Positions 1-9,260 of a DNA stretch of 62,654 nt are shown piece by piece. The translations under genes were made by a program, and so were the position numbers. This DNA is from Cypionkella sp. (lineage in GTDB: Bacteria; Pseudomonadota; Alphaproteobacteria; Rhodobacterales; Rhodobacteraceae). The notes under the pieces were generated by a model. It saw only the letters and a program-made list of their open reading frames with translations, searched no databases and had not been told where the DNA came from. The stretch is from NCBI GenBank assembly GCA_023255415.1, contig JALRIN010000016.1:1-62654 (forward strand), in the 5' to 3' direction. Within the stretch, counting starts at the first letter, position 1. The number at the start of each line of letters is the position of its first letter.

Positions 1-890
1 TGCCTGCGGCAACCGACTTCCCTTACACTGTGCGCGTGGTCTCCGAGATCACCGAATCCAACGGCTCGTCGTCGATGGCCTCGGTCTGCGGCGGTTCGCT
101 GTCGATGATGGATGCGGGCGTTCCGCTGAAGGCTCCGGTCGCGGGTGTGGCCATGGGTCTGATCCTGGAAGAAGACGGCCGCTTTGCGGTTCTGACCGAC
201 ATTCTGGGCGATGAAGATCACCTGGGCGACATGGACTTTAAGGTTGCAGGCACCGCCAACGGCATCACCACGATGCAGATGGACATCAAGGTTGCAGGCA
301 TTACCCCCGAGATCATGGCGCAGGCTTTGGCGCAGGCCAAAGACGGTCGTTTGCATATCCTGGGCGAGATGAACAAAGCGCTTTCCGCGCCACAGGGCTT
401 CTCGGAATATGCGCCGAAAATCGAAACCATGCAGATTCCAACCGACAAGATCCGTGAAGTCATCGGTTCGGGCGGCAAGGTGATCCGCGAGATCGTGGAG
501 CTTTCGGGCGCCAAGGTTGACATCAATGACGAAGGCATCATCAAGATCGCGTCGTCGGATGCGGCTTCGATCAAAAAGGCCTATGACATGATCTGGTCGA
601 TCGTGGCAGAGCCAGAAGAAGGCATGATCTACACCGGCAAAGTCGTCAAACTGGTCGATTTCGGTGCATTTGTGAACTTCTTTGGCAAGCGCGACGGTCT
701 GGTCCACGTCAGCCAGATCGCCAACAAGCGTCTGAACCACCCGAACGAGATCCTGAAAGAGGGTCAAGAAGTGAAGGTCAAGCTGCTGGGCTTTGACGAT
801 CGTGGCAAGGTTCGCCTTGGCATGAAGATGGTCGATCAGGAAACTGGTCTGGAAATCACCGAAGCCAAAGAAGAAGCTTCCGAGGCGTAA
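1..890 (+). CDS. pnp: Polyribonucleotide nucleotidyltransferase, C-terminal part (partial)
   Basis: This is the 3' portion of PNPase, the phosphorolytic 3'-5' exoribonuclease of RNA turnover. The frame is open from base 3, so the gene begins before the window. What is visible is the end of the second RNase PH core (SMASVCGG, then SLSMMDAG), followed by a KH RNA-binding domain with its GSGGKVIRE loop. A C-terminal S1 domain follows (KVVKLVDFGAFV, DGLVHVSQI). The protein ends in an acidic, Ala-rich tail, as is usual. A strong hairpin terminator follows within 20 bp. Identification is secure; only the N-terminal half is missing. Confidence 0.97.
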   Translation, partial: PAATDFPYTVRVVSEITESNGSSSMASVCGGSLSMMDAGVPLKAPVAGVAMGLILEEDGRFAVLTDILGDEDHLGDMDFKVAGTANGITTMQMDIKVAGITPEIMAQALAQAKDGRLHILGEMNKALSAPQGFSEYAPKIETMQIPTDKIREVIGSGGKVIREIVELSGAKVDINDEGIIKIASSDAASIKKAYDMIWSIVAEPEEGMIYTGKVVKLVDFGAFVNFFGKRDGLVHVSQIANKRLNHPNEILKEGQEVKVKLLGFDDRGKVRLGMKMVDQETGLEITEAKEEASEA

Positions 891-907
891 GCCTTTCGCA
901 ATAAAAG

Positions 908-935
908 AAAGGCCCCGGAATTTCCGGGGCCTTTT
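908..935. terminator. Rho-independent terminator, probably bidirectional
   Basis: A 9-bp GC-rich stem (911-919 pairing with 923-931) with a 3-nt loop is flanked by A and T runs on both sides. It sits between the convergent pnp and peroxiredoxin genes and could serve both. Confidence 0.9.
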
Positions 936-938
936 GCA

Positions 939-1595
939 TTACTTGGGCGCCTTAGCAAAGCGCAGGTAGGGCAGTTTGATGTCCAGCGCGCCGAACCGTT
1001 CGGTGGCCTGTTCGTTGTTCAGGCTTAGGGCGACGATCACGTCTTGGCCGGGCTGCCAGTTGGCTGGTGTCGCCAAAGGCACGCCGTCGGTGGCTTGCAC
1101 TGCATCAAGCGCGCGCAGAATCTCGGCAAAGTTGCGACCGACGCTCATCGGATAGGTCATGGTCAGGCGGACTTTTTTGTCTGGCCCGATGATATAGACC
1201 GAACGCACCGTCGCGGTATTGGCAGGTGTGCGGTTTGCCTCGGGCAGGTAGAATTCTGCGGGCAGCATGTCGAAGGCTTTCGACACGGTCAGGCTGGTGT
1301 CGTCGATGATCGGGAAATCGGCGGCAGCGCCACCAAAAGCCTCGATGTCATGCTTCCATTTCACATGCTCTTCGACCGAGTCGACCGACACACCGATGAC
1401 CTTGGTGTTGCGCTTGCTCCATTCGGCGGCCAACTGTGCCACGGCGCCAAATTCGGTGGTGCAAACCGGGGTGAAATCGCGCGGGTGGCTGAAGATGATC
1501 GCATAGCTGTCGGCCAGCCAATCGTGGAAATGGATGGTGCCTGCAGTGGACTCGGCGGTGAAGTCGGGGGCGGTGTCATTGATGCGGATCGACAT
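939..1595 (-). CDS. 1-Cys peroxiredoxin (Prx6 type)
   Basis: A 218-residue thiol peroxidase that reduces peroxides through one cysteine. The peroxidatic Cys is at about residue 45 in the motif PVCTTE. No other cysteine occurs in the protein, so it is a 1-Cys enzyme that needs an external reductant. The long C-terminal extension after the thioredoxin-like core (about residues 160-218) is typical of the Prx6 group. The ATG is preceded by AGGAGA at good spacing. The gene is monocistronic and convergent with pnp. No regulator gene is adjacent. Confidence 0.93.
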   Translation of the reverse strand: MSIRINDTAPDFTAESTAGTIHFHDWLADSYAIIFSHPRDFTPVCTTEFGAVAQLAAEWSKRNTKVIGVSVDSVEEHVKWKHDIEAFGGAAADFPIIDDTSLTVSKAFDMLPAEFYLPEANRTPANTATVRSVYIIGPDKKVRLTMTYPMSVGRNFAEILRALDAVQATDGVPLATPANWQPGQDVIVALSLNNEQATERFGALDIKLPYLRFAKAPK

Positions 1596-1811
1596 TGTGT
1601 CTCCTGATGTCTGTGATGAGTCTTATCTAACCATTCCGAAACGAAGTTCCAGTGATGCGTGCGGATATGCCGCAAGAAAGGAAATTGGCCTGTCTTTGGG
1701 TTTCATCAGGGAATATCCGCCCAAAGCCTGCTTCGCGACATGGCATGTCGTTGCAAACCTTGCGAGAGGTCTTACCTGCTGTCATGATATGATCAAATTA
1801 AGGAGCCTGCT

Positions 1812-3257
1812 ATGATCACCAAGCGCGAATTCTATATTAACGGCGAATGGGTAGCCCCTGTAACCCCGCAAGATTATGCGGTGATTGATCCTTCCACCGA
1901 AGAGCCTTGCGCGATCATCTCGCTTGGGTCCGAGGCCGATACCAATGCAGCCGTTGCCGCCGCCAAGGCAGCTTTTCCAGCTTGGTCCGCAACCCCGCCC
2001 GCGGTGCGCCGCGAGGCTGTGGTCAAAATCCTGCAGCAATACGAGTTGCGCTTGGAAGAATTGGCCCATGCCATCGCGATTGAAATGGGAGCGCCGATCG
2101 ACATGGCGCGCGACGATCAAGCGCCTTGCCTGCCCTGGCATGCGACCAATTTCCTGACCGCCTTTGATGCGATGCAATGGATCCGCCCGCTTGGGCCGCA
2201 TGCGCCCAATGACCGGATCGCCCTGGAGCCGATTGGCGTGGTTGGGCTGATCACGCCGTGGAATTGGCCGATGAACCAGATTGCGCTCAAGGCTATTCCG
2301 GCGATCCTAGCGGGCTGCACCTGTGTGCTGAAACCCTCCGAGGAAAGCCCCTTGGATGCGATGCTGTTTGCCGAATTCTGCCATGACGCGGGCCTGCCGG
2401 CGGGGGTGTTCAACCTTGTTAACGGCGATGGCGTGGGCGTAGGCTCGGTGCTTTCGGCGCATCCTGATGTTGAAATGATCTCTTTTACCGGATCAACCCG
2501 TGCGGGGCGGGCAATTTCTAAAGCCGCCGCTGAAACCCTGAAACGGGTGACGCTGGAACTGGGCGGCAAGGGCGCAAATGTGATCTTTGCCGATGCCGAT
2601 GATCGCGCCGTTGAACGTGGCGTGCGCCATATGATGAACAACACCGGCCAGTCCTGCAATGCGCCCAGCCGTATGTTGGTGCAGCGCCCGATCTATGACC
2701 AAGCGGTCGAAACCGCGGCGCGGATCGCTGATAGCATCAAGGTCGGCTCTGCCCATGATGCGGGCGCCCATATCGGGCCGGTGGTGAACAAACGCCAATG
2801 GGATCAGATCCAAGGCTATATCCAAAAAGGCATCGACGAAGGCGCGCGTCTGGTCGCCGGCGGCCCCGGCCTGCCCGAGGGCTTTAACCGTGGCTTTTAC
2901 GTCAAGCCGACAGTTTTCGCCGATGTGGTGCCCGGCATGACCATCGAGCGCGAGGAAATCTTTGGGCCCGTGCTGTCGATCATCCCCTTTGACACCGAAG
3001 CCGACGCGGTGCGCATCGCCAATGACACGCCCTATGGTTTGACCAATTATGTGCAGACCCAAGACGGCGCGTTGCGCAACCGGATGGCACGGCAGTTGAA
3101 ATCCGGCATGGTCGAGATGAACGGCAAGTCGCGCGGCGCGGGTGCCCCCTTTGGGGGGGTGAAATCCTCGGGTCGCGCACGCGAAGGCGGGCATTGGGGG
3201 CTGGAAGAATTTCTCGAGGTCAAGGCGATCTCGGGTTGGGATCCCGCCGCAGAATAA
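1812..3257 (+). CDS. NAD(P)-dependent aldehyde dehydrogenase family protein
   Basis: A 481-residue ALDH-superfamily enzyme that oxidises an aldehyde to a carboxylic acid using NAD(P)+. The TPWNWP motif (oxyanion/cofactor region), FTGST, the general-base Glu in LELGGK, the catalytic Cys near residue 282 in GQSCNAPSRM, and EIFGPV are all present. Length is normal for the family and AAGGAG precedes the ATG. The substrate cannot be told from sequence. Neighbours do not form an obvious pathway, and the gene has its own terminator. The 216-bp gap upstream shows no clear regulatory motif to me. Confidence 0.92.
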   Translation: MITKREFYINGEWVAPVTPQDYAVIDPSTEEPCAIISLGSEADTNAAVAAAKAAFPAWSATPPAVRREAVVKILQQYELRLEELAHAIAIEMGAPIDMARDDQAPCLPWHATNFLTAFDAMQWIRPLGPHAPNDRIALEPIGVVGLITPWNWPMNQIALKAIPAILAGCTCVLKPSEESPLDAMLFAEFCHDAGLPAGVFNLVNGDGVGVGSVLSAHPDVEMISFTGSTRAGRAISKAAAETLKRVTLELGGKGANVIFADADDRAVERGVRHMMNNTGQSCNAPSRMLVQRPIYDQAVETAARIADSIKVGSAHDAGAHIGPVVNKRQWDQIQGYIQKGIDEGARLVAGGPGLPEGFNRGFYVKPTVFADVVPGMTIEREEIFGPVLSIIPFDTEADAVRIANDTPYGLTNYVQTQDGALRNRMARQLKSGMVEMNGKSRGAGAPFGGVKSSGRAREGGHWGLEEFLEVKAISGWDPAAE

Positions 3258-3260
3258 GCC

Positions 3261-3290
3261 AAAGGCCCCGAGAGATCGGGGCCTTTTTTA
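3261..3290 (+). terminator. Rho-independent terminator after the aldehyde dehydrogenase gene
   Basis: A GGCCCCGA/TCGGGGCC stem with a short loop at 3264-3283 is followed by six T residues. It lies directly after the stop codon. Confidence 0.9.
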
Positions 3291-3405
3291 TGCCACCGTC
3301 TGCAAAGATGACAGCCCGAGTGGCGGTTCCAGACTGTGGAATGTCGCCCTGATGGCTCACGCCGGATCGGGCCTTGGCTCTAGGCTTAGGCAATCGGAGG
3401 ATCGC

Positions 3406-5382
3406 ATGACCCAGCATCGCCACCTGCTTGCACCGCTTAAACTGCGCAACCACATCTTGCGGAATCGTATCGTTTTTGGCGCTCATACCAACAATATGTC
3501 GGATATGGGCCTGCCGGGGCCGCGGATGGAGGCCTATTTGCTGGAACGGGCGCTGGGTGGGGCGGGCATGATTGTCACCGAACCGGTGCCGGTGCATGCC
3601 ACAGGGGTGTTGACGCGCGGCAATCTTTTGCACAGCTCTGACGAGATTATCCCGCATTTTCAGCGCATTACTGCAAAGGTTAAACAGGCTGGCGCAGTGA
3701 TTTGTCAGCAGCTTTATCACATCGGCGCGCATGGCGATTCCGACCTTAGCTTTGCGCCGCATTGGTCGCCTTCAGGCGGGCCAAGCTATCACGACTCGGA
3801 CGGCTCGCATCAGATGACCGAGGCCGAAATATTGGAGTTGCTCGAGGCACATCTTGCCGCAGCCATCCGCGCGAAAAAATCAGGGTTTCAAGGGGTTGAG
3901 GTCTGGGCCGCCTATCATTCCCTGCTGGATCAATTCTGGACCCCCTGGAGCAATCGCCGCACCGATCAATGGGGCGGCAGTCTGGAAAACCGCACCCGAT
4001 TTTCGCGGATGCTGATCGAAAATATCCGTAGCGCTTGCGGCGAAGACTTTATCATTGGTTTGGCGATCAGCTATTCTCCTGCCTATTCGGTGACGCTCTC
4101 GGCGCAAGACCTTTGTGAAATCATCGCCTTGCATGACGCAACCGCAGAGTTGGATTATGTCACCTCTGGCTATGGCAGCTATCTGGAGTTCGAAGGCATC
4201 ATCCCGCCGTTTACCCATGGCGAAAAGCTGACCACGCCGCTGACCGCGCAGCTGAAAGCCGTTGTAAAACATGCGGTTATCACATCAGAAGCGGGCGTGC
4301 GGACACCAGAAAACGCCGAAGCCATCCTTGCCAGTGGCCAAGCGGATCTGGTCTCGATCGTGCGCGGTCAGATCGCAGACCCGCATCTGGCGCGCAAAAC
4401 CAGCGAAGGACGGGTGCAGGATATTCGCGGCTGCATTTCTTGCAACCAAATGTGCTGGGGGCGCAGAAGCCGCGATTACTGGATTTCCTGCCTGATCAAC
4501 CCTTCGGTCGGGCGCGAATTTGAATGGGGCGGCGACCGGTTTGTTGCGGTCCCTGTGGCAAAGTCGGTTTTGGTTGTTGGTGCTGGTCCCGCGGGTCTAG
4601 AGGCCGCGCGGGCTGCGGCAGAAATGGGGCATCATGTTGAAATCGTTGAAGCCTCCCCAAAGGTGGGCGGGCAGTTCCGCCTGGCCGGTTTGCAGCCCAG
4701 ACGGGCGCAGATTCTGGATTTGCTAGATTGGTATGAACGACAGTTCACCCAGCTTGGCGTCACGCTGCGGCTGAATTGCTATATGGACGAGGCCGAAATC
4801 GCAGCACATCCAGCCGAAGTGGTGATCTTGGCGACAGGGTCGCTGCCTGACGAAACCGGGTTTCAGCGCTGGATGCCGCATCTTGCGCGGCTTCCCGGCC
4901 TTGATCTGGGTGGGGTTTGGTCGCCCGAAGCGGTGTTGCGGCGCGAGGCACGCATTGGCGATTCGGTGGTGGTTTATGACGAAGGCTCGAATTGGCGCGG
5001 CGTCGGCACGGCCTGGGCCATGGCCGAGCAGGGCAAGCAGGTGATCCTTGTCACCCCCGAAGCCTTTGTCGGCAAAGAGATCGCCCGCACCGCGGCAGAT
5101 GCGGCGGTAAGGCGGCGCTTGGCGCAATTGGGGGTTCGGATGCTGACCGAACATTGTATCGCCGAATGGCACGGCAATGGCATCACCCTACGCAATATGC
5201 TGACCGAAGCGCTTGAAACGCTGCCGACCTCGGCGCTGGTGATGGCGACCACCAACCGCGCCTTTGATCCGTTTCCAGTCAGGTTCCCCGGCAAGATCAC
5301 CCACCGCATTGGCGATTGCACTGCGCCGCGATTGGCTGCCTATGCCTTTCACGAAGGCCGCAAGCTGGCGCTTTCGCTTTAA
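3406..5382 (+). CDS. NADH:flavin oxidoreductase with Fe-S cluster and C-terminal FAD/NAD domain
   Basis: A 658-residue protein of the Old-Yellow-Enzyme / 2,4-dienoyl-CoA reductase / trimethylamine dehydrogenase group. An N-terminal FMN TIM barrel (to about residue 340) is followed by cysteines spaced C-x2-C-x3-C-x11-C (CISCNQMC...), the usual [4Fe-4S] ligands. A Rossmann domain follows (VVGAGPAGLEAARAAAEMG). The start is set at an ATG preceded by CGGAGG; an in-frame ATG 54 bp upstream has no such site. Relatives include dienoyl-CoA reductase and demethylases of N-methylated amino acids (dimethylglycine, N-methylproline), so the substrate is open. Its last four bases overlap the end of the convergent gene. 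Confidence 0.85.
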   Translation: MTQHRHLLAPLKLRNHILRNRIVFGAHTNNMSDMGLPGPRMEAYLLERALGGAGMIVTEPVPVHATGVLTRGNLLHSSDEIIPHFQRITAKVKQAGAVICQQLYHIGAHGDSDLSFAPHWSPSGGPSYHDSDGSHQMTEAEILELLEAHLAAAIRAKKSGFQGVEVWAAYHSLLDQFWTPWSNRRTDQWGGSLENRTRFSRMLIENIRSACGEDFIIGLAISYSPAYSVTLSAQDLCEIIALHDATAELDYVTSGYGSYLEFEGIIPPFTHGEKLTTPLTAQLKAVVKHAVITSEAGVRTPENAEAILASGQADLVSIVRGQIADPHLARKTSEGRVQDIRGCISCNQMCWGRRSRDYWISCLINPSVGREFEWGGDRFVAVPVAKSVLVVGAGPAGLEAARAAAEMGHHVEIVEASPKVGGQFRLAGLQPRRAQILDLLDWYERQFTQLGVTLRLNCYMDEAEIAAHPAEVVILATGSLPDETGFQRWMPHLARLPGLDLGGVWSPEAVLRREARIGDSVVVYDEGSNWRGVGTAWAMAEQGKQVILVTPEAFVGKEIARTAADAAVRRRLAQLGVRMLTEHCIAEWHGNGITLRNMLTEALETLPTSALVMATTNRAFDPFPVRFPGKITHRIGDCTAPRLAAYAFHEGRKLALSL

Positions 5383-6998
5383 CCTTGCCGTGCAAAGCTT
5401 GCGGCGGATGACAGCGCCCAAGCCTCGCGGAACAGCGGGGCGGATTGTGGATCGTCGAGCAATTGGCCCCTGGTAAGCTGTTCATATTGTTTCGCAAAAG
5501 AGATCACTTGGTCAGACGAGCTGCGGCGCTGAAAGTGATGTGGTCGCAGGTCCGAAGGGTGCGCAAGACCAGCCGCGGCCACCAATTCAGCCAAGGCGTG
5601 CAGGGTGTTGTGATGGAAATTTGCGACGCGTTCGGCCTTGTCGGGCACCACAATTGCGCGCTGGCGCAGCGGATCTTGCGAGGTGACGCCCGTGGGGCAG
5701 CGCCCTGTGTGGCAAGACTGTGCCTGAATGCAGCCCACAGCAAACATAAAGCCGCGCGCGGCATTGGCCCAATCGGCGCCCAAAGCCATGACGCGCGCGA
5801 TGTCAAAAGCCGAGGTGACCTTGCCCGCAGCGCCGATTTTGATTCTATCACGCAGATTGCAGCCGATCAGCGCGTTATGGGCAAAGCTGAGCCCATCGCG
5901 CAGCGGCATGCCGACGTGATCCATAAATTCCAAGGGGGCAGCGCCAGTGCCGCCTTCTTTGCCATCAATGACCAAAAAGTCTGGTGTGATACCCGTTTCA
6001 ACCATGGCTTTGCAAATCGCCATGAACTCCCATTTATGACCCAAACAGAGCTTAATTCCCGTCGGTTTGCCGCCTGAAAGTTCGCGCATTTTGGCGACAA
6101 ATTCCAACAAGCCAATCGGGGTGGAAAATTCAGCATGGCTGGCGGGCGAGACGCAGTCTTGTCCCATCGGAATGCCCCGAATCGCCGCAATTTCGGGCGT
6201 GATTTTCGCCGCAGGCAGCACGCCACCATGCCCCGGTTTTGCGCCTTGACTGAGCTTAAGCTCCAGCATCTTAATCTGAGGATCTTGCGCTGCTGCGGCA
6301 AACATCTGCGGGTCAAAACCGCCATCGGCCCGCCTTGCGCCAAAATAGCCCGAGGCCAATTGCCAGACCAGATCGCCGCCAAATTCGCGGTGATAGGGCG
6401 AGATGCCGCCTTCGCCCGTATCATGGTAAAAACCACCGTTGCGCGCGCCTTTGTTCAGCGCGCGAATGGCATTGGCCGAAAGCGCGCCAAAGCTCATCGC
6501 CGAGATGTTCAGCAAAGAGGCCGCATAGGCCTGCGGTCCTTGGCCAATGGTCAAGCGCATATCTTCGACGCGCGGCAGCGGCGCCGGTGACATCGAATGT
6601 TGCAGCCATTCAAATTGATCCTGATAGACGTTCAACAACGTGCCGAAAGGGCGTTTATCAAGATCTTTTTTGGCGCGCTGATACACAATCGCGCGTTTGT
6701 CGCGGGGAAAGGGCAGGCCGTCTTTTTCCCCCTCAAAGAAATATTGCCGCATTTCGGGGCGGATGGTTTCCAGCAGAAACCGCAGATGCGCCGTGATCGG
6801 GTAGTTGCGCAAAATTGCGTGTCGGGTTTGGAACAGATCATAAATGCCAACAGCGGTCACAGCCGCCGCAATCAGCGCCAGCGTGTCAAAAGCAACCACA
6901 GAATAGGGCCAATACCGGCCCAGCCCGTAAAACAGGGCCATCAGCACCGCACTTGCGGTCAGCGGCAGATAGCGGGTTTCAAAAACCGTCCGGATCAA
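5379..6998 (-). CDS. Membrane-anchored FMN-binding glutamate-synthase family protein
   Basis: About 539 residues. Two hydrophobic segments lie near the N-terminus, followed by the FMN-binding domain of the large subunit of glutamate synthase. It has the [3Fe-4S]-type cysteines C-x5-C-x4-C (CIQAQSCHTGRC) and a GGTGAAP motif in the barrel. It lacks the amidotransferase domain of GltB, so it is not a normal glutamate synthase; the physiological reaction is unknown. The preferred start is a TTG at 6998 preceded by AAGGA. An upstream TTG at 7040 is in frame but has no ribosome site, and no upstream ATG exists. It may be the last gene of the 11.6-5.4 kb run, 84 bp after the pseudouridine synthase. 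Confidence 0.82.
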   Translation of the reverse strand: MIRTVFETRYLPLTASAVLMALFYGLGRYWPYSVVAFDTLALIAAAVTAVGIYDLFQTRHAILRNYPITAHLRFLLETIRPEMRQYFFEGEKDGLPFPRDKRAIVYQRAKKDLDKRPFGTLLNVYQDQFEWLQHSMSPAPLPRVEDMRLTIGQGPQAYAASLLNISAMSFGALSANAIRALNKGARNGGFYHDTGEGGISPYHREFGGDLVWQLASGYFGARRADGGFDPQMFAAAAQDPQIKMLELKLSQGAKPGHGGVLPAAKITPEIAAIRGIPMGQDCVSPASHAEFSTPIGLLEFVAKMRELSGGKPTGIKLCLGHKWEFMAICKAMVETGITPDFLVIDGKEGGTGAAPLEFMDHVGMPLRDGLSFAHNALIGCNLRDRIKIGAAGKVTSAFDIARVMALGADWANAARGFMFAVGCIQAQSCHTGRCPTGVTSQDPLRQRAIVVPDKAERVANFHHNTLHALAELVAAAGLAHPSDLRPHHFQRRSSSDQVISFAKQYEQLTRGQLLDDPQSAPLFREAWALSSAASFARQG

Positions 6999-7082
6999 AA
7001 GGCGCGTCCTTAAATTTCTCTGCGCCCAGGTTAGGCGCAAAACGGTTAACGCAATGTGAAGCCGAATATCGCCCCTGTCACG

Positions 7083-7736
7083 TCAAAAGGCACAGGGCGC
7101 GGTAAAGCTGACCATTTCGCCAGAGCTCGGGTGATGCAGCGACAGGGTTTCGGCATGCAGCATCAGACGCGGAAATGCCAAAGCCTCGTCCTTGGCATAG
7201 ATCGGATCGCCCAAAATCGGACAGCCCTGCGCCAGCATATGCACCCGCAGCTGATGGCTGCGCCCGGTCAGTGGGAACAGCCGCACCCGGGTGGTTGTGG
7301 CATCGCGCGCGATCACTTGCCAATCGGTTTGCGCCGGACGGCCGTTGTCAAAATCGACCATCTGGCGCGGGCGGTTGGGCCAATCGGTGCAAAGCGGCAG
7401 ATCGATATGGCCTTGATCGGGGGTCAGTTGCCCCCAGACCCGTGCGACATAGGTCTTTTTCGCGCGCCGCTTTTCAAACTCTTGCCCCAGAAACCCCTGC
7501 GCCTGTTTGGTGCGCGCAAAGATCATCACGCCCGAGGTGTCGCAATCCAGCCGATGAACTAAAAGCGTATCCCAAAGCTTGGCTTGCAGCCGCGAGACCA
7601 AGCAATCGGACCGCCCCTCAAGCTTGCCCGGCACCGACAAAAGCCCGGCGGGTTTGTTCACCACGATGATCTGGTCGTCCTGATACAGGATCTCTAAAGG
7701 CACGTCGGGCGGGTTATAGACAAAGTCCGGGATCAT
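7083..7736 (-). CDS. rluA: RluA-family RNA pseudouridine synthase
   Basis: A 217-residue enzyme that isomerises uridine to pseudouridine in rRNA and/or tRNA. The catalytic Asp lies in HRLDCDTSG, and other family motifs are visible (VNKPAGLLS, GRSHQLRVH, GDPIY). There is no N-terminal S4 domain and the length is short, so it resembles RluA (23S rRNA 746 / tRNA 32) more than RluC or RluD. The start is the ATG that overlaps the stop of the homocysteine methyltransferase gene (ATGA), which indicates translational coupling. The frame remains open for 23 more codons upstream but lies inside the neighbour. Confidence 0.88.
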   Translation of the reverse strand: MIPDFVYNPPDVPLEILYQDDQIIVVNKPAGLLSVPGKLEGRSDCLVSRLQAKLWDTLLVHRLDCDTSGVMIFARTKQAQGFLGQEFEKRRAKKTYVARVWGQLTPDQGHIDLPLCTDWPNRPRQMVDFDNGRPAQTDWQVIARDATTTRVRLFPLTGRSHQLRVHMLAQGCPILGDPIYAKDEALAFPRLMLHAETLSLHHPSSGEMVSFTAPCAF

Positions 7737-8629
7737 GCGATCTCGTGGCCCGCAGCGCGCAGGGCGGCCGCCAAATGGCGAATATGGGCGGGTCCAACCT
7801 CGCAACAGCCGCCGACGATGCTGGCGCCCAGATCAATCCATTGCATTACAAATGCGGTGTATCTCTCGGGTGTAAGATCGTGGCGGTGGGTATAGTCTGG
7901 GGCAGCCACCTCGTCGGGCAGCGGCAGGCTTGAAATCTCGGAAAAGCCGTTGGCATAGGCGCCAAAGGGCAGGCCAATCGGCGCAAGCGCGCGCATCGCC
8001 TCGGCCATCGCTTCGGGCATCGAGCAATTGGCCAGAACGGCGGCGGTGGGGTATTTGGCGACGAGGTCCGCGAGGCTAGCGACCGGCTCGCCCGAGCGCA
8101 ATTTGCTGCCGTCGCGGTCATGCACCGAAACCGAAAGCCAGACAGGCTTGCCCGCTGCCTGTGCGCCCTGCAGCGCGCCTTCGGCCAGCCCAAGCGAGGA
8201 CATGGTTTCCAGCAAGATCACATCGACATGTGGTGCCAAAATCCGCGCCTTTTCAGCATAGATCGGCGCAGAAACCGCAACATCTGGCGTCAGATCAGGC
8301 CGATAGCTTTCGCCCAAAGGCCCCATCGAGCCTGCAATCAGGCCGCGGCCAGCGCGTGCGCGGGCCTCATGGGCTTCGGCCAGCGCGCGCAGGTGCAGCG
8401 CGTGAAACAGCGCGTCAAGGCCGACGCCCTCTAGCCGGTCGTGCAGAATATTATAGGTGTTGGTGGTCGCAACCGAAGCGCCTGCGTCGAAATAATCGTC
8501 GTGGATCGCCTTGACCAAGCCGGGATGATCAATCATCACCCGCGTCGCCCAAAGCGGGGTTGGCGCATCGCCCGAGCGCGCGACCAGCTCTTGACCCATG
8601 CCGCCGTCCAAAAGGGTGATCCTGGCCAT
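7733..8629 (-). CDS. Homocysteine S-methyltransferase family protein
   Basis: A 298-residue zinc-dependent methyltransferase-like TIM barrel. It has the N-terminal LLDGGMGQEL motif, a middle Cys (ANCS), and the C-terminal pair GGCCEVGP, together the three zinc ligands that activate the thiol of homocysteine. Family members transfer methyl from S-methylmethionine, SAM or betaine; the donor here is not known. Only 3 bp separate it from the upstream LysE gene, and it overlaps rluA by 4 bp. Confidence 0.87.
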   Translation of the reverse strand: MARITLLDGGMGQELVARSGDAPTPLWATRVMIDHPGLVKAIHDDYFDAGASVATTNTYNILHDRLEGVGLDALFHALHLRALAEAHEARARAGRGLIAGSMGPLGESYRPDLTPDVAVSAPIYAEKARILAPHVDVILLETMSSLGLAEGALQGAQAAGKPVWLSVSVHDRDGSKLRSGEPVASLADLVAKYPTAAVLANCSMPEAMAEAMRALAPIGLPFGAYANGFSEISSLPLPDEVAAPDYTHRHDLTPERYTAFVMQWIDLGASIVGGCCEVGPAHIRHLAAALRAAGHEIA

Positions 8630-8632
8630 CTG

Positions 8633-9259
8633 CTAATCCTCTAGAATAAGGCGGGCGGCAAGACCCGCGAACAGCACTGCGGCGCCCTTGTTCAAAACGC
8701 CCATCCGTGCCCCGATAGCATGGCCAGCCCGCCCTGCCAAATAGCCATATCCGGCGGTGATGATCGTGCCCGTCACCCCGAAGGCCCCGCCCAGCAGCAG
8801 GATCTGCAGCCAGACTGGCCCGATCTCGGGGTGAACGAATTGCGGAAGAAAGGCCAGCATGAACAAGATCGGCTTGGGGTTCAGCATATTGGTCAGCGCG
8901 CCCTTGCGAAAGGCGTCCCAGCCTGTGTCAGGGGCTTTACCCGCACTGGCGCTGCCGTCATCGGTCCAGGATTTCCACGCGATATAAAGCAGATAGGCCG
9001 CACCCGCGTATTTGATCGCCACCAGCGCGCCGGTATGGGCCGCGATCAGCGCCGACAGCCCCAAGGCGGAAAGTGCGACATGCCAAAGCGCCCCCAGTCC
9101 AACGCCAAGCCCCGCCAGAACCCCTGCGCGTGAGCCGCCCTTCAGCCCCGAGGCCGTGGCGAAGAATACATCCTGCCCCGGTGTCAGGTTCAACAGAATG
9201 CCTCCCGCCAGAAAGGCCAGAAACTGCTCGGGCGGGAAATGCGTGATGATCTGCCACAT
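8633..9259 (-). CDS. LysE/RhtB family amino-acid exporter
   Basis: A 208-residue inner-membrane protein with about six hydrophobic segments. The LysE-family signature near the N-terminus (NLTPGQDVFF, then a Gly-rich segment SRAGVLAGLGVGLG) is clear. Such proteins export amino acids or their analogues by proton antiport. The substrate is unknown; homoserine or another sulfur or amino compound would fit the neighbouring methionine-related enzymes, but that is inference. It lies 1 bp after the GFA gene and 3 bp before the methyltransferase gene. Confidence 0.88.
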   Translation of the reverse strand: MWQIITHFPPEQFLAFLAGGILLNLTPGQDVFFATASGLKGGSRAGVLAGLGVGLGALWHVALSALGLSALIAAHTGALVAIKYAGAAYLLYIAWKSWTDDGSASAGKAPDTGWDAFRKGALTNMLNPKPILFMLAFLPQFVHPEIGPVWLQILLLGGAFGVTGTIITAGYGYLAGRAGHAIGARMGVLNKGAAVLFAGLAARLILED

Positions 9260-9260
9260 G

